Source: HdN1 sp052035295
GTDB taxonomy: Bacteria; Pseudomonadota; Gammaproteobacteria; Pseudomonadales; Ketobacteraceae
Assembly: GCA_052035295.1 (NCBI GenBank)
Contig: JBPOHS010000005.1
Location: forward strand, 79,862 to 143,861
DNA: 64,000 nucleotides
Direction: 5' to 3'
Shown: positions 24,977 through 33,814 of the stretch, in pieces
Layout: each line of letters opens with the position of its first letter
Position numbering within the stretch: position 1 is the first letter of the stretch
Translations under genes and position numbers: made by a program
The notes under the pieces: model-generated
What the model was told of the DNA's origin: nothing
Database searches by the model: none
What the model saw: the letters and a program-made list of their open reading frames with translations, nothing else

Positions 24977-25009
24977 GCCCGGCTCGAAGATACATGAGGA
25001 GAGCAAATC

Positions 25010-25237
25010 ATGGCACGTTTCTACCGCCGCAGAAAATTCTGCCGTTTCACTGCAGAAGGTGTGCAAGAGATCGATTACAAAGATCTGGAACTGCTGAAAA
25101 ACTACATCACCGAAACCGGCAAGATCGTTCCCAGCCGCATTACTGGCACCAGTGCCAAGTACCAGCGTCAGCTGGCACAAGCGGTCAAGCGCGCGCGTTT
25201 CGCGTCCTTGCTGCCGTATACCGACTCTCACAAGTAA
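25010..25237 (+). CDS. rpsR: 30S ribosomal protein S18
   Basis: 75 residues with the S18 signature: ARFYRRRKFCRF at the start, IDYKDLELLKNYITETGKI, and PSRITGTSAKYQRQLAQAVKRARF. It is the S6 partner in the 30S platform. Cys at residue 11 could coordinate zinc only with partners not present, so it is the ordinary C-minus form. Co-transcribed with rpsF and priB. Confidence 0.98.
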   Translation: MARFYRRRKFCRFTAEGVQEIDYKDLELLKNYITETGKIVPSRITGTSAKYQRQLAQAVKRARFASLLPYTDSHK

Positions 25238-25257
25238 GAGGGACGGTCGACCCGCGC

Positions 25258-26088
25258 ATGACTCGGATTGCTGCATGGATCATGGCGTCGCCCCTGAATG
25301 CATTATTGGCGACCCTGTTGCTCGGCTTTTCCGGCATTTTCGGGTGGGCAGTCGCGGTGCCTGCGGCGTTGGCAGGCCTTCGACATGGGGCGCTGAAAAG
25401 CGCCCTGCCAATGTTGGCGGCAATAGGCATTGCCGCTTTTCATTGGAGCGAAGGCGAGCTGACCCTCATGGGAACCGTGTTCGCAACCTGGGGTGGGGCA
25501 ATGTTTTTGGGCGCAATGCGCTCGTTGCAGGTTTCACTCCTTGCCTCCGTCGGTATTGCGGCCCTGTTTGTGGCGGCGTTACAGACGTCAGGCAGCTCGC
25601 AGCTTGCCACGCTGTTTGAGCAATACCAGCAAGTCATTGGCTCGCTGAACCCGTCAGGAACAGGGGAAGTCGCTGCGATGTCGCAGGCGTTTTTCCTGCA
25701 GCTGCTGGGCATCTGGGTAGCAATGAGCGCGATGGTTTCTGTTTTCATCGCTCGCTCTATGCAGGCAAGGTTGTTTAACCCAGGTGGATTTCGACAGGAA
25801 TTCCACGGCCTGCGTTTGACTCCTGTTCAAGGGGCACTTTGTGTCGCGCCGCTTCTGATTATCCAGATGTGGCCTGAGTCCGAACCCGTCGCAGGGCTTT
25901 TTCTATTGCCCGTGATGATGGCCGGAATCGCCTTGGTGCATGGATTGGTTGGGCGCAGAAAACTGGGCGTCGGTCCATTGGTCGTTTTGTACCTGGGACT
26001 GCTGCTGATATCGCCCGTGGTAACGCCCGTGTTGCTGATTGCAGCATTGGCGGACAGTTTTTTCGACTTCAGAAACCGGATGGCGTAG
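25258..26088 (+). CDS. DUF2232 integral membrane protein
   Basis: A 276-residue polytopic membrane protein with about eight hydrophobic segments, of the DUF2232/YybS-like type commonly found between rpsR and rplI in gammaproteobacteria. ATG 25258 follows AGAGGGAC; frames extending further upstream overlap rpsR and are not used. No catalytic motif is visible. Its conserved placement in a ribosomal protein operon is a neighbourhood feature, not evidence for a ribosomal role. In related lineages similar proteins look like transporter membrane subunits. Confidence 0.8.
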   Translation: MTRIAAWIMASPLNALLATLLLGFSGIFGWAVAVPAALAGLRHGALKSALPMLAAIGIAAFHWSEGELTLMGTVFATWGGAMFLGAMRSLQVSLLASVGIAALFVAALQTSGSSQLATLFEQYQQVIGSLNPSGTGEVAAMSQAFFLQLLGIWVAMSAMVSVFIARSMQARLFNPGGFRQEFHGLRLTPVQGALCVAPLLIIQMWPESEPVAGLFLLPVMMAGIALVHGLVGRRKLGVGPLVVLYLGLLLISPVVTPVLLIAALADSFFDFRNRMA

Positions 26089-26119
26089 GCGACAGCGCAG
26101 TCTGTCGGCCGAAACGCTG

Positions 26120-26180
26120 TTTTCAAACATCGTTGTTTTCAAATATCGTTGATTCGCAACGGTGTTTCCAAACACTGCTG
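26120..26180 (+). repeat. Three 16-bp repeats in the rplI leader
   Basis: TTTTCAAACATCGTTG (26120-26135) is followed directly by TTTTCAAATATCGTTG (26136-26151), one mismatch, and after 13 bases by a degenerate copy TTTCCAAACACTGCTG (26165-26180). They lie 24 bases upstream of the rplI start, so they could bind a regulator or form an RNA element, or they may be a slippage product. Confidence 0.7.
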
Positions 26181-26203
26181 TAATCAAGCAAGAGGTAAGT
26201 GCA

Positions 26204-26653
26204 ATGGATATTATTCTGCTCGCGAAAGTTCGCAATCTGGGTAACCTGGGCGACCGCGTCAAAGTCAAAAACGGTTACGGCCGTAACTTCCTGATTCCGC
26301 AAGGCAAGGCTCTGCCTGCCAGCGAAGCCAACATCAAAATGTTCGAAGAGCGTCGTGCAGAGCTTGAGCGTCAAGCCGCTGCTGAAGTTGACGGCGCGAA
26401 CGCACGTGCTGCCAAGCTGGCTGACATCGGTTCCGTCACGGTAACCGCAAAAGCCGGTGATGAAGGCAAGCTGTTCGGCTCTGTGGGCACTCGTGACATC
26501 GCGACTGTCATCACCGAGGCGGGCCTTGCAATCCAGAAGTCGGAAGTTCTGATGCCAAACGGTCCTATCCGCCACACCGGCGAATACGCGATCGAAGTGC
26601 AGCTGCACAGCGATGTTCGCGGCGAAATCAAGGTATTGGTCGTTCCCGAGTGA
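26204..26653 (+). CDS. rplI: 50S ribosomal protein L9
   Basis: 149 residues, the normal length. The N-terminal domain reads MDIILLAKVRNLGNLGDRV, then VKNGYGRNFLIPQGKA; the connecting helix spans about 43-75 (EERRAELERQA) and the C-terminal RNA-binding domain ends in VLVVPE. ATG 26204 has an AGAGGT site; an in-frame ATG at 26162 lies within the repeat array and is rejected. L9 binds 23S rRNA and helps maintain reading frame. Confidence 0.98.
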   Translation: MDIILLAKVRNLGNLGDRVKVKNGYGRNFLIPQGKALPASEANIKMFEERRAELERQAAAEVDGANARAAKLADIGSVTVTAKAGDEGKLFGSVGTRDIATVITEAGLAIQKSEVLMPNGPIRHTGEYAIEVQLHSDVRGEIKVLVVPE

Positions 26654-26702
26654 TCGGTAGCGCCCATCCTTGCTGACACTGAAAAGGGGTCGGCACCCAG
26701 AG

Positions 26703-26736
26703 CGGAGCAGAGGGAAACCCTGCTCCGTTTTTGTTT
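26703..26736 (+). terminator. Intrinsic terminator after rplI
   Basis: A GC-rich stem CGGAGCAG...CTGCTCCG (26703-26727, with a one-base bulge and a GGGAAACCC inner part) is followed by TTTTTGTTT. It ends the rpsF-rplI transcript ahead of dnaB. Confidence 0.85.
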
Positions 26737-26804
26737 CTGGGTTAAAGTTTTTTTTCTGGTTTAAACTAAGGCCATCCTGTTGAACCCGCGAGAAATTTCC
26801 TCCC

Positions 26805-28202
26805 ATGTCTGATACACCGGACGATCTGGCGACTTTACCGAACCCCGATGCTCACGGGCTAAAAGTCCCACCACATTCGCTTGAGGCTGAGCAGGCTGTC
26901 ATTGGCGGGTTGATGCTCGACAATCAGTCGTTTGACGATGTTTCGGAAATCGTTACTGAAGTCGATTTTTACCGCCGCGAACACAAGCTCATTTTCCGCG
27001 CCATTGCCCAGTTGGGCGAAGAAAACCATCCGTTCGACGTCATTACGCTGGGGGAAGCGCTCAACAAGGCCGGCGTGCTCGCCGAGGCCGGGGGAATGGT
27101 GTACCTCGCCGAGGTGGCACGCAACACGCCCAGCGCGAGCAATATTCGCGCTTATGCCGAAATCGTGCGAGAGCGGTCGGTGCTGCGGCAGATGATCAAG
27201 GTCGCCAATGAAATCGCGGAAAACGCCTTCAACCCCAAAGGCCGGGCGGCCAGTGAACTGCTCGATGAAGCGGAGCGCAAGGTGTTTGCCATCGCGGAGC
27301 AAGGCCAGAAAGCCGGGGGGCCGCGCGACATAAAATCCATCCTGAAAACCACCGTCGATCGTATCGACAGAATGTTCTCGAGCGATGAGTCCATCACCGG
27401 GGTCACCACCGGTTTTACCGATCTCGATGGCATGACGTCGGGTTTGCAGCCTTCGGACCTCGTCATCGTGGCTGCGCGTCCCTCGATGGGCAAAACCACC
27501 TTTGCGATGAACCTGGTCGAGAACGCCTTGATCCGTTCGGGCAAGCCCGTGCTGGTGTTTTCCATGGAAATGCCCGCCGATTCGATCGTCATGCGTATGT
27601 TGTCGTCGCTGGGACGTATCGACCAAACGCGCGTGCGTAGTGGCAAGCTGGAGGAAGACGACTGGCCACGTTTCAATTCCGCGATCAGCATGCTGGCCGA
27701 GCAGAAATTGTTTATCGATGACTCCGCCGGTCTGTCGCCCGTGGAAGTGCGCGCCCGTGCCCGTCGTGTTGTTCGTGATGCCGGGCCGCTCGCTCTCATC
27801 ATGGTCGACTATCTGCAGCTCATGCGCGTGCCTGGCGCCGAAAGCCGCGTGGCCGAAATCTCGGAAATCTCGCGCACACTGAAGGCGATTGCGAAAGAAA
27901 TGAATTGCCCGGTAGTGGCGTTGTCGCAGTTGAATCGAAGCCTGGAACAGCGTCCGAACAAGCGCCCCGTCAACTCTGACTTGCGTGAATCAGGTGCAAT
28001 CGAGCAGGACGCGGATATCATCATGTTCATCTACCGTGATGAGGTGTACAACGAAGACAGCGAGGAAAAAGGCATTGCCGAAATCATTATCGGCAAGCAG
28101 CGTAACGGTCCTATCGGTACCGTACGCCTGGCCTTCCAGGGGCGCTTCACCCGGTTTGACGATCTGGCGCACGATGCCTATCGGGGGAATAGCTACGAAT
28201 GA
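26805..28202 (+). CDS. dnaB: Replicative DNA helicase
   Basis: A 465-residue hexameric 5'-3' fork helicase. The N-terminal domain begins PPHSLEAEQAVIGG (about 22-40), and the RecA-like ATPase has Walker A ARPSMGKTTF (about 224-233) and Walker B ALIMVDYLQLM. Further features are AISQ-like sensor text (VALSQLNRSLEQR) and the arginine-finger region RESGAIEQDAD. No intein or insertion is present. It is followed 10 bases later by alr, the Pseudomonas-like arrangement. Confidence 0.98.
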   Translation: MSDTPDDLATLPNPDAHGLKVPPHSLEAEQAVIGGLMLDNQSFDDVSEIVTEVDFYRREHKLIFRAIAQLGEENHPFDVITLGEALNKAGVLAEAGGMVYLAEVARNTPSASNIRAYAEIVRERSVLRQMIKVANEIAENAFNPKGRAASELLDEAERKVFAIAEQGQKAGGPRDIKSILKTTVDRIDRMFSSDESITGVTTGFTDLDGMTSGLQPSDLVIVAARPSMGKTTFAMNLVENALIRSGKPVLVFSMEMPADSIVMRMLSSLGRIDQTRVRSGKLEEDDWPRFNSAISMLAEQKLFIDDSAGLSPVEVRARARRVVRDAGPLALIMVDYLQLMRVPGAESRVAEISEISRTLKAIAKEMNCPVVALSQLNRSLEQRPNKRPVNSDLRESGAIEQDADIIMFIYRDEVYNEDSEEKGIAEIIIGKQRNGPIGTVRLAFQGRFTRFDDLAHDAYRGNSYE

Positions 28203-28212
28203 GTCACTACTC

Positions 28213-29328
28213 ATGAGCAGAAATACACGTGCGGTCATCGACCTTTCGGCCTTGCGACACAATTACAATCGGCTCAAGGCGCTGGCGCCGACAGCCCGGG
28301 TCATGGCTGTGGTCAAGGCCGATGGCTACGGTCACGGTATCGGTGGCGTAGCGTCGGCGTTACCTGACGCTGATGTCTTTGGTGTCGCCTATATCGGAGA
28401 AGCCTTGCAATTACGTGATGCGGGCATCACCCGCCCGATCGTCTTGCTCGAAGGCGTGATGAACGAAAGCGAATATACCCAGGCGGCCGAACACGATTTA
28501 TGGGTCGTTGTCCATCATCGTGCCCAGCTGGAATGGTTGAAGTCGAGCCGCTTGCCTGCACCGTTATCAATCTGGCTCAAGGTGGATACAGGCATGCATC
28601 GTCTGGGGGTGGCGCCAGCGGAAGTCGATGCGATGCTGGCGGAGCTGGAAGACATGCAGCTACCGTCAGACCAACGCAAGAATCCGGCATTGCTCGATGC
28701 CCCCCTGGTGTCATCGGTGGTGGTCATGAGTCATCTGGCATGTGCCGATGACCCTGAACATGCCATGACGAGCCAGCAACGCGCTGTGTTCTTGCAGGTA
28801 ACGCGTAATTTCAGTGGCGGCAAGTCACTGGCCAACTCGGCGGGCATCCTGCTGGGCGAAGATTTTCATCACGACTGGGTACGTCCGGGCATCATGCTTT
28901 ACGGGTGTACGCCGCGTGCAGACCAGACTGCCGCTGCTCTGGGCCTCAAACCCGTCATGCGCGTGCTTGCTCCCCTGATCGCCGTACGCACCGTCGCTGC
29001 GGGCGAGAGTGTCGGTTACGGTGCGAGCTGGGTGGCGCAAGCGCCCACGCGGGTCGGCATTGTCGCGATCGGATACGGGGATGGTTATCCGCGTCATGTC
29101 GACAAAAATGCATGCGTGGTCGTACACGGCAAACGTTGCAGATTGTTGGGGCGCGTATCCATGGACATGATTGCGGTAGATCTTTCCGGGGTGGATGCCC
29201 AGGTGGGTGACGAAGCGGAAATGTGGGGCCCCGCGCTGCCGGTTGAAGAAGTGGCAGGCTGGGCCAATACACTGAATTATGAAATATTGTGTCAGGTGAC
29301 GGATCGGGTTCGGCGGGAGTACTGCTGA
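28213..29328 (+). CDS. alr: Alanine racemase
   Basis: A 371-residue PLP enzyme that makes D-alanine for peptidoglycan. The PLP-binding Lys35 sits in AVVKADGYGHG, the second catalytic residue is the Tyr in GESVGYGASW, and HRLGV plus the C-terminal domain (RVSMDMIAVDL) are typical. ATG 28213 starts just after the dnaB stop; a longer frame from 27985 is only dnaB in another frame. The length is normal. An unusual feature is a somewhat extended loop around residues 155-170 (LPSDQRKNPALLD). Confidence 0.96.
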   Translation: MSRNTRAVIDLSALRHNYNRLKALAPTARVMAVVKADGYGHGIGGVASALPDADVFGVAYIGEALQLRDAGITRPIVLLEGVMNESEYTQAAEHDLWVVVHHRAQLEWLKSSRLPAPLSIWLKVDTGMHRLGVAPAEVDAMLAELEDMQLPSDQRKNPALLDAPLVSSVVVMSHLACADDPEHAMTSQQRAVFLQVTRNFSGGKSLANSAGILLGEDFHHDWVRPGIMLYGCTPRADQTAAALGLKPVMRVLAPLIAVRTVAAGESVGYGASWVAQAPTRVGIVAIGYGDGYPRHVDKNACVVVHGKRCRLLGRVSMDMIAVDLSGVDAQVGDEAEMWGPALPVEEVAGWANTLNYEILCQVTDRVRREYC

Positions 29329-29358
29329 AGTCGCAGTGAACAGGTGCAGGAAAGACAC

Positions 29359-29745
29359 ATGTTGTGGCTGGCGTATTTATACATTGCGTTCATGGTGATT
29401 TCGCTACCGGTTGGCGTCATCGTCATGCGCCGCGTGAAACGCGATATTCTCCATCCGTTTGGTGGAATTCTTTCCACCGCCATTTCCATCGGTTTCGTGC
29501 TGAGTGTCTGGTTTCCGGAACTGGTGCCATTCCATGGTTATGCTCCGGTGGTCATGCTTGCTTTCGTGGTGGGGTGGGATCTCTACACACTCCAGGTGGT
29601 GCGCCACAACTTGCCCGATATTCTGGGCATCAGCAAGGAAGAAGCGGATTCGCTCGATAACGGCTCCTTCATGCTGGGATTGATGACCATGTTGCCGGCC
29701 TATGCCTGCGGCCTTTACGTGTGCTCGCGCGCGCTGGAATTTTGA
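29359..29745 (+). CDS. Small integral membrane protein of unknown function
   Basis: 128 residues with four predicted membrane helices (about 3-22, 38-56, 63-80, 103-121). I do not recognise a family. ATG 29359 is preceded by GGAAAG. It lies between alr and radA with 30- and 4-base gaps and is therefore probably co-transcribed. The tail has a Cys pair region (YACGLYVCSR). No function is proposed. Confidence 0.65.
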   Translation: MLWLAYLYIAFMVISLPVGVIVMRRVKRDILHPFGGILSTAISIGFVLSVWFPELVPFHGYAPVVMLAFVVGWDLYTLQVVRHNLPDILGISKEEADSLDNGSFMLGLMTMLPAYACGLYVCSRALEF

Positions 29746-29749
29746 ATCA

Positions 29750-31108
29750 ATGGCCAAGGCAAAAACCCAATATATCTGTACCGAGTGCGGTTCCCTCGCG
29801 GCAAAGTGGGCGGGCCAGTGCGCGGATTGCGGTGCCTGGAACACGCTGGTCGAGTCCTCCCCGGAACGCCCACTGTCAGGGCCCCGCCAGCGCTCTGGTT
29901 GGACGGGCGCAGCACAGGCCGTCACCCGTTTGTCCGACGTTTCCATCGTCAAGGAGCCGCGGGTGCCAACTGGTTTGTCGGAGCTCGATCGTGTGCTTGG
30001 CGGGGGCCTGGTCGATGGCAGTGTCGTGCTTATTGGCGGTGATCCGGGTATTGGAAAATCGACCCTGTTGCTGCAGACGCTGACGTTTCTTGCCGAGAAG
30101 GATGGCGCCCTGTATGTGACGGGCGAGGAATCCTTGCAGCAGGTTGCCTTGCGTGCGCGTCGGCTCGAATTGCCGATGCAGAAGCTCAACCTGATGGCGG
30201 AAACCTCGGTCGAAAACATCCTGGCAACGGCCGCCAAGGAACGCCCACGTGTGATGGTGATCGATTCCATCCAGACCGTCTATACCGAAGCGCTGAATTC
30301 GGCCCCTGGTGGCGTGGCCCAGGTACGGGAATGTGCGGCGGCGCTGGTGCGTTTTGCCAAGCAGTCAGGAACGGCGTTATTCCTGGTGGGGCATGTCACG
30401 AAAGAAGGGGCGTTGGCCGGCCCACGCGTGCTTGAGCACATGGTGGACTGCGTGTTGTACTTTGAGGGAGAGCAGGATAGCCGTTTCCGGATTATCCGGG
30501 CGGTGAAAAACCGTTTTGGCGCGGTCAATGAATTGGGTGTGTTTGCCATGACGGATCGAGGCTTGCGCGAAGTGGCAAACCCGTCGGCGATTTTCCTGTC
30601 GCGGTATGGCGCGCCGATTCCTGGCAGTCTGGTGATGGTCACACGTGATGGCAGTCGTCCCCTGCTGGTGGAAGTGCAGGCGCTGGTGGACGATTCCCAA
30701 TTCGGTCAGCCACGCAGGGTGGCCGTTGGTCTGGATCAGAACCGGTTGGCCATGCTGCTGGCGGTGTTGAACCGTCATGGCGGCGTGGCGACCATGGGCA
30801 TGGACGTGTTCATGAACGTGGTGGGCGGCGTGAAAGTGCTGGAAACCGGGTCAGATCTGGCCGTGCTGCTCGCCGTCGTGTCCAGCTTGCGTAATTTGCC
30901 GCTCGATAATCGCCTGATTTCGTTTGGCGAGGTCGGGCTTTCCGGGGAAATCCGCCCGGTGCCCAATGGGCAGGAACGTTTGCGGGAAGCGGCAAAACAC
31001 GGGTTTCAGCGGGCCATCGTGCCCAAGGCGAATCTTCCCAAGCAGCCAATCGAAGGCATGGAGCTGGTAGGGGTGACCCACCTCGCAGACGCGCTGCAGG
31101 CCATTTGA
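29750..31108 (+). CDS. radA: DNA repair protein RadA (Sms)
   Basis: A 452-residue RecA-related helicase that drives branch migration in recombinational repair. The N-terminal zinc finger uses C10-x2-C13 and C24-x2-C27; Walker A is GDPGIGKST, the RadA-specific KNRFG motif reads VKNRFGAVNELGVF, and the C-terminus is a Lon-protease-like domain (VNVVGGVKV onward, normally inactive in RadA). ATG 29750 begins four bases after the upstream gene. Full length, no anomaly. Confidence 0.97.
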   Translation: MAKAKTQYICTECGSLAAKWAGQCADCGAWNTLVESSPERPLSGPRQRSGWTGAAQAVTRLSDVSIVKEPRVPTGLSELDRVLGGGLVDGSVVLIGGDPGIGKSTLLLQTLTFLAEKDGALYVTGEESLQQVALRARRLELPMQKLNLMAETSVENILATAAKERPRVMVIDSIQTVYTEALNSAPGGVAQVRECAAALVRFAKQSGTALFLVGHVTKEGALAGPRVLEHMVDCVLYFEGEQDSRFRIIRAVKNRFGAVNELGVFAMTDRGLREVANPSAIFLSRYGAPIPGSLVMVTRDGSRPLLVEVQALVDDSQFGQPRRVAVGLDQNRLAMLLAVLNRHGGVATMGMDVFMNVVGGVKVLETGSDLAVLLAVVSSLRNLPLDNRLISFGEVGLSGEIRPVPNGQERLREAAKHGFQRAIVPKANLPKQPIEGMELVGVTHLADALQAI

Positions 31109-31132
31109 AGTCATTATTCCGGAAATAAATCT

Positions 31133-32371
31133 ATGTATCGCCCGTTAGCGTTGTTCGTCGGTTTGCGCTATCTGCGTGCCAAGCAGCGCAATCATTTTAT
31201 TTCGTTCATTTCTTCGGCCACTATCCTGGGCGTTATGCTTGGTGTGGCTGTCCTGATAGTCGTGCTGGCGGTCATCAACGGTTTTGATCGGGAATTCCAG
31301 CAGCGGGTGTTGGGGATGGTGTCGCACGCCAACGTCTGGTCGCGCGGTGGCATCACGGAGTGGCATGCGGCTGTCGACAGTCTCGAACAGTTTCCGGGCA
31401 TAGAAGGGGCTGCGCCCTTCGTGCGCCTACAGGGTATGCTGATGCAGCAAGGTGGCGCTACCGGCGTGGTGGTCATGGGCATCGATCCGGAAAAAGAGGC
31501 CAAGGTATCGATTCTTCCGGGATATTTGCAGGACGGCGTGCAGCTGGATGCCCTGAAAGATGGTGAACACAATGTGATTCTGGGGGCGGGTATTGCCGAG
31601 CGCATGCAGGTCATTCCGGGCGATCGCGTTACCCTGGTGTTGCCGACGCCTTCTGGTAACGCCATCGGTGTAGTGCCGAAGTTCCAGCGTCTGAATGTGG
31701 CGGGAACGTTCAGGGCCAATGCCGATGTCGATGAAATGATGGCTTATGTCGCCCTTGGGGATGCGCAGGTCTTGGCACAACTGGATGATCGCGTGCAGGG
31801 CATAAGGCTGAAAACAGTCGACCTGTTCAAGGCGGATCAAATTGCCGCAGAGGCTGTTTCCGCGCTGGGATGTCCTTGTTGGTCCATCGACTGGACGGCC
31901 ACACACGGCAATTTGTACAAATCGATCAAGATGGTGAAATCGGTCATGGCGCTGTTGCTCATCACGATCGTCGTGGTGGCTGCGTTCAATATCGTTTCAA
32001 GCCTGGTGATGGTGGTCAATGACAAGCGCGCCGATATCGCCATCCTGCGAACACAGGGAGCATCGGCGCATACGGTGATGGCGATATTCATGGTGCAGGG
32101 CACCTTCGTGGGTGTCGTCGGCATTCTGTTGGGCACCCTGTTGGGCGTCAGTATTTCCCTGACGATTTCCGATGCCTTTCGCTGGCTGGAGGAAGTGTTG
32201 CATCGCCCCTTGATGAAACAATACTTCGTTAATTATCTGCCGTCGGAACTGCGCATCGAATACGTATTGTCAGTGGTAGTGACGGCGTTCGTCATCAGTG
32301 CGCTGGCAACGATTTACCCGGCCTGGCGTGCCACACGCATCATGCCCGCTGAAGCCCTTCGTTACGAGTAA
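31133..32371 (+). CDS. LolC/LolE-family ABC transporter permease
   Basis: A 412-residue permease of the lipoprotein-releasing system type. An N-terminal helix (about 20-45: FISFISSATILGVMLGVAVLIVVLAVI) is followed by a large periplasmic domain (about 45-265), and three C-terminal helices make up the FtsX-like domain. The start FVGLRYLRAK is characteristic of LolC/E. In E. coli LolCDE removes lipoproteins from the inner membrane with the ATPase LolD. No lolD or second permease lies beside it here; the next gene is a small membrane protein. LolC, LolE or a LolF-type fusion partner cannot be told apart by eye, so no symbol is given. Confidence 0.88.
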   Translation: MYRPLALFVGLRYLRAKQRNHFISFISSATILGVMLGVAVLIVVLAVINGFDREFQQRVLGMVSHANVWSRGGITEWHAAVDSLEQFPGIEGAAPFVRLQGMLMQQGGATGVVVMGIDPEKEAKVSILPGYLQDGVQLDALKDGEHNVILGAGIAERMQVIPGDRVTLVLPTPSGNAIGVVPKFQRLNVAGTFRANADVDEMMAYVALGDAQVLAQLDDRVQGIRLKTVDLFKADQIAAEAVSALGCPCWSIDWTATHGNLYKSIKMVKSVMALLLITIVVVAAFNIVSSLVMVVNDKRADIAILRTQGASAHTVMAIFMVQGTFVGVVGILLGTLLGVSISLTISDAFRWLEEVLHRPLMKQYFVNYLPSELRIEYVLSVVVTAFVISALATIYPAWRATRIMPAEALRYE

Positions 32372-32393
32372 GATTGACTACAGGAAGACACGC

Positions 32394-32753
32394 ATGGCGA
32401 TCGAAGAGAATGACTTTCAGTTTGTTGCCAAACGGGAAAAATTCATCAAATCCTGGCCGTGGGTAGGCGGCGCGCTGGTGTTGCTGATGTTGGGGTATGG
32501 CGGCTATCTGCTGTTTGCCCAACCCTTGCTGATCAATCCGATGCATGCCATGGAGATGATTGGCGCGGGGCAATTGAAGCCGGAACTGTTGACCGTGATG
32601 GCCGCCATGCTCCCTGAAGCCGTGTTGATGTGTTTCGTGCTGGCGGGTGCCTTTCTGGCGTTCTCTTTCTCTGTCATGGCGACCGAGCGTCGTTATCTGC
32701 ACATTATCGCCGCATTGCAAGCCGACAAGAAAAATGCATCGCCATCAGCCTGA
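32394..32753 (+). CDS. Small membrane protein of unknown function
   Basis: 119 residues with two transmembrane segments (about 20-38 and 71-90) and charged ends. I do not recognise the family. ATG 32394 comes 22 bases after the permease stop with a weak AGGAAG-type site, suggesting the same transcript. The gap to the downstream amidohydrolase is 50 bases. No function is proposed. Confidence 0.6.
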   Translation: MAIEENDFQFVAKREKFIKSWPWVGGALVLLMLGYGGYLLFAQPLLINPMHAMEMIGAGQLKPELLTVMAAMLPEAVLMCFVLAGAFLAFSFSVMATERRYLHIIAALQADKKNASPSA

Positions 32754-32803
32754 TGGGCTGTGTGGGGTGCGACGAAAAAACAGATGATGTGCGGAGGAAA
32801 ATC

Positions 32804-33682
32804 ATGTCTACCGTAGCCCGCGTGGGCGTCGTGCAATGGTCGATGGAAAATGTTTCAACCGAGCAGGCCTGGCGACAGAAGTTGGACTTCTACATTGAAA
32901 CGCTGGCGGATTACCAGTGCGATTTCATCCTGTTTCCTGAGTTTTTCGGAATCCCGTTGTTGGCACAGCATGATCAACGGGAGCCGTTGGCAGCCATTCA
33001 TGCCCTTGCGGCAAGAACTCCCCGTCTGATCGAACACGTGGCAGCCCAGGCCCGGCGTTTTAAGACCACGATTATTCCGGGCAGCTTTCCCCTGGTGCAA
33101 GAGGGCGCGTTGGTCAACATGGCCTATTTTTGCCGACCGGATGGCAGTGTCGGCGTGCAACCCAAGATACATCCGACGCCTAACGAACGTGCCAAGTGGC
33201 AGATGCAGGGCGGCAATGCCCTCAACGTATTCGATACCCCGTTCGGGCGTGTCGCCATCCTGATTTGTTATGACATCGAATTCCCGGAATTGGGGCGCGT
33301 GCTGGCCGAGAAGCAGGTCGATATCTTGTTTGTGCCATCCTGGACAGATACGCGTCACGGATATTATCGCGTCCGTCTTTGCGCGCAGGCGCGAGCGATC
33401 GAGAACGAATGCTACGTCGTGCTTTCAGGGTCCACCGGGAATCTGACCGGGGTCGTCAATGCGGACATCCAGTACACACAGAGTGCCGTGTTCACGCCGT
33501 CTGACCGGGTGTTTCCGCATGACTGCCTGTTGGCGCAGGCGGATGCGAATATTCCGTCGGTGATCATGGCAGAGCTGGATGTCGCCAAACTGGATTGGTT
33601 GCGCAAGGCGGGCGCCGTGCGTAACGGTCAGGATCGGCGGGCGGATTTGTACTCGGTGGAATGGAGGGGAGAAGGCCAGTGA
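32804..33682 (+). CDS. Carbon-nitrogen hydrolase (nitrilase superfamily)
   Basis: A 292-residue enzyme with the nitrilase-superfamily triad: Glu46 (FPEFF), Lys121 (PKIHPTPNE) and nucleophile Cys155 (ILICYDIEFPE). It should hydrolyse an amide or nitrile; substrate class (omega-amidase, beta-ureidopropionase or carbamoyl type) is not resolvable here. ATG 32804 has a GGAGGAA site. It is followed by a hairpin before the convergent gene. The length is normal for the family. Confidence 0.88.
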   Translation: MSTVARVGVVQWSMENVSTEQAWRQKLDFYIETLADYQCDFILFPEFFGIPLLAQHDQREPLAAIHALAARTPRLIEHVAAQARRFKTTIIPGSFPLVQEGALVNMAYFCRPDGSVGVQPKIHPTPNERAKWQMQGGNALNVFDTPFGRVAILICYDIEFPELGRVLAEKQVDILFVPSWTDTRHGYYRVRLCAQARAIENECYVVLSGSTGNLTGVVNADIQYTQSAVFTPSDRVFPHDCLLAQADANIPSVIMAELDVAKLDWLRKAGAVRNGQDRRADLYSVEWRGEGQ

Positions 33683-33729
33683 GGGGGCAAGACTTAAGGT
33701 GAGGAATGTTGAGACCACCTGACATTATG

Positions 33730-33759
33730 CTGCCGGCATCCTTGCGGAATTGCCGGCAG
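33730..33759. terminator. Possible terminator hairpin between convergent genes
   Basis: A 9-bp perfect inverted repeat, CTGCCGGCA (33730-33738) and TGCCGGCAG (33751-33759), with a further TCC/GGA inner pairing. It lies between the amidohydrolase and a minus-strand gene. There is no T-run on either side, so termination is uncertain. Confidence 0.35.
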
Positions 33760-33814
33760 GGTCCAAGGTAGACATTGTTCAAGCAGGGGCATGGCCCCAT
33801 CCAATAACAGCTGA

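Noticed and set aside
33730..33759. The hairpin as a strong intrinsic terminator.
   Set aside because: The stem is good but neither side has a T-run; kept only as a low-confidence feature.
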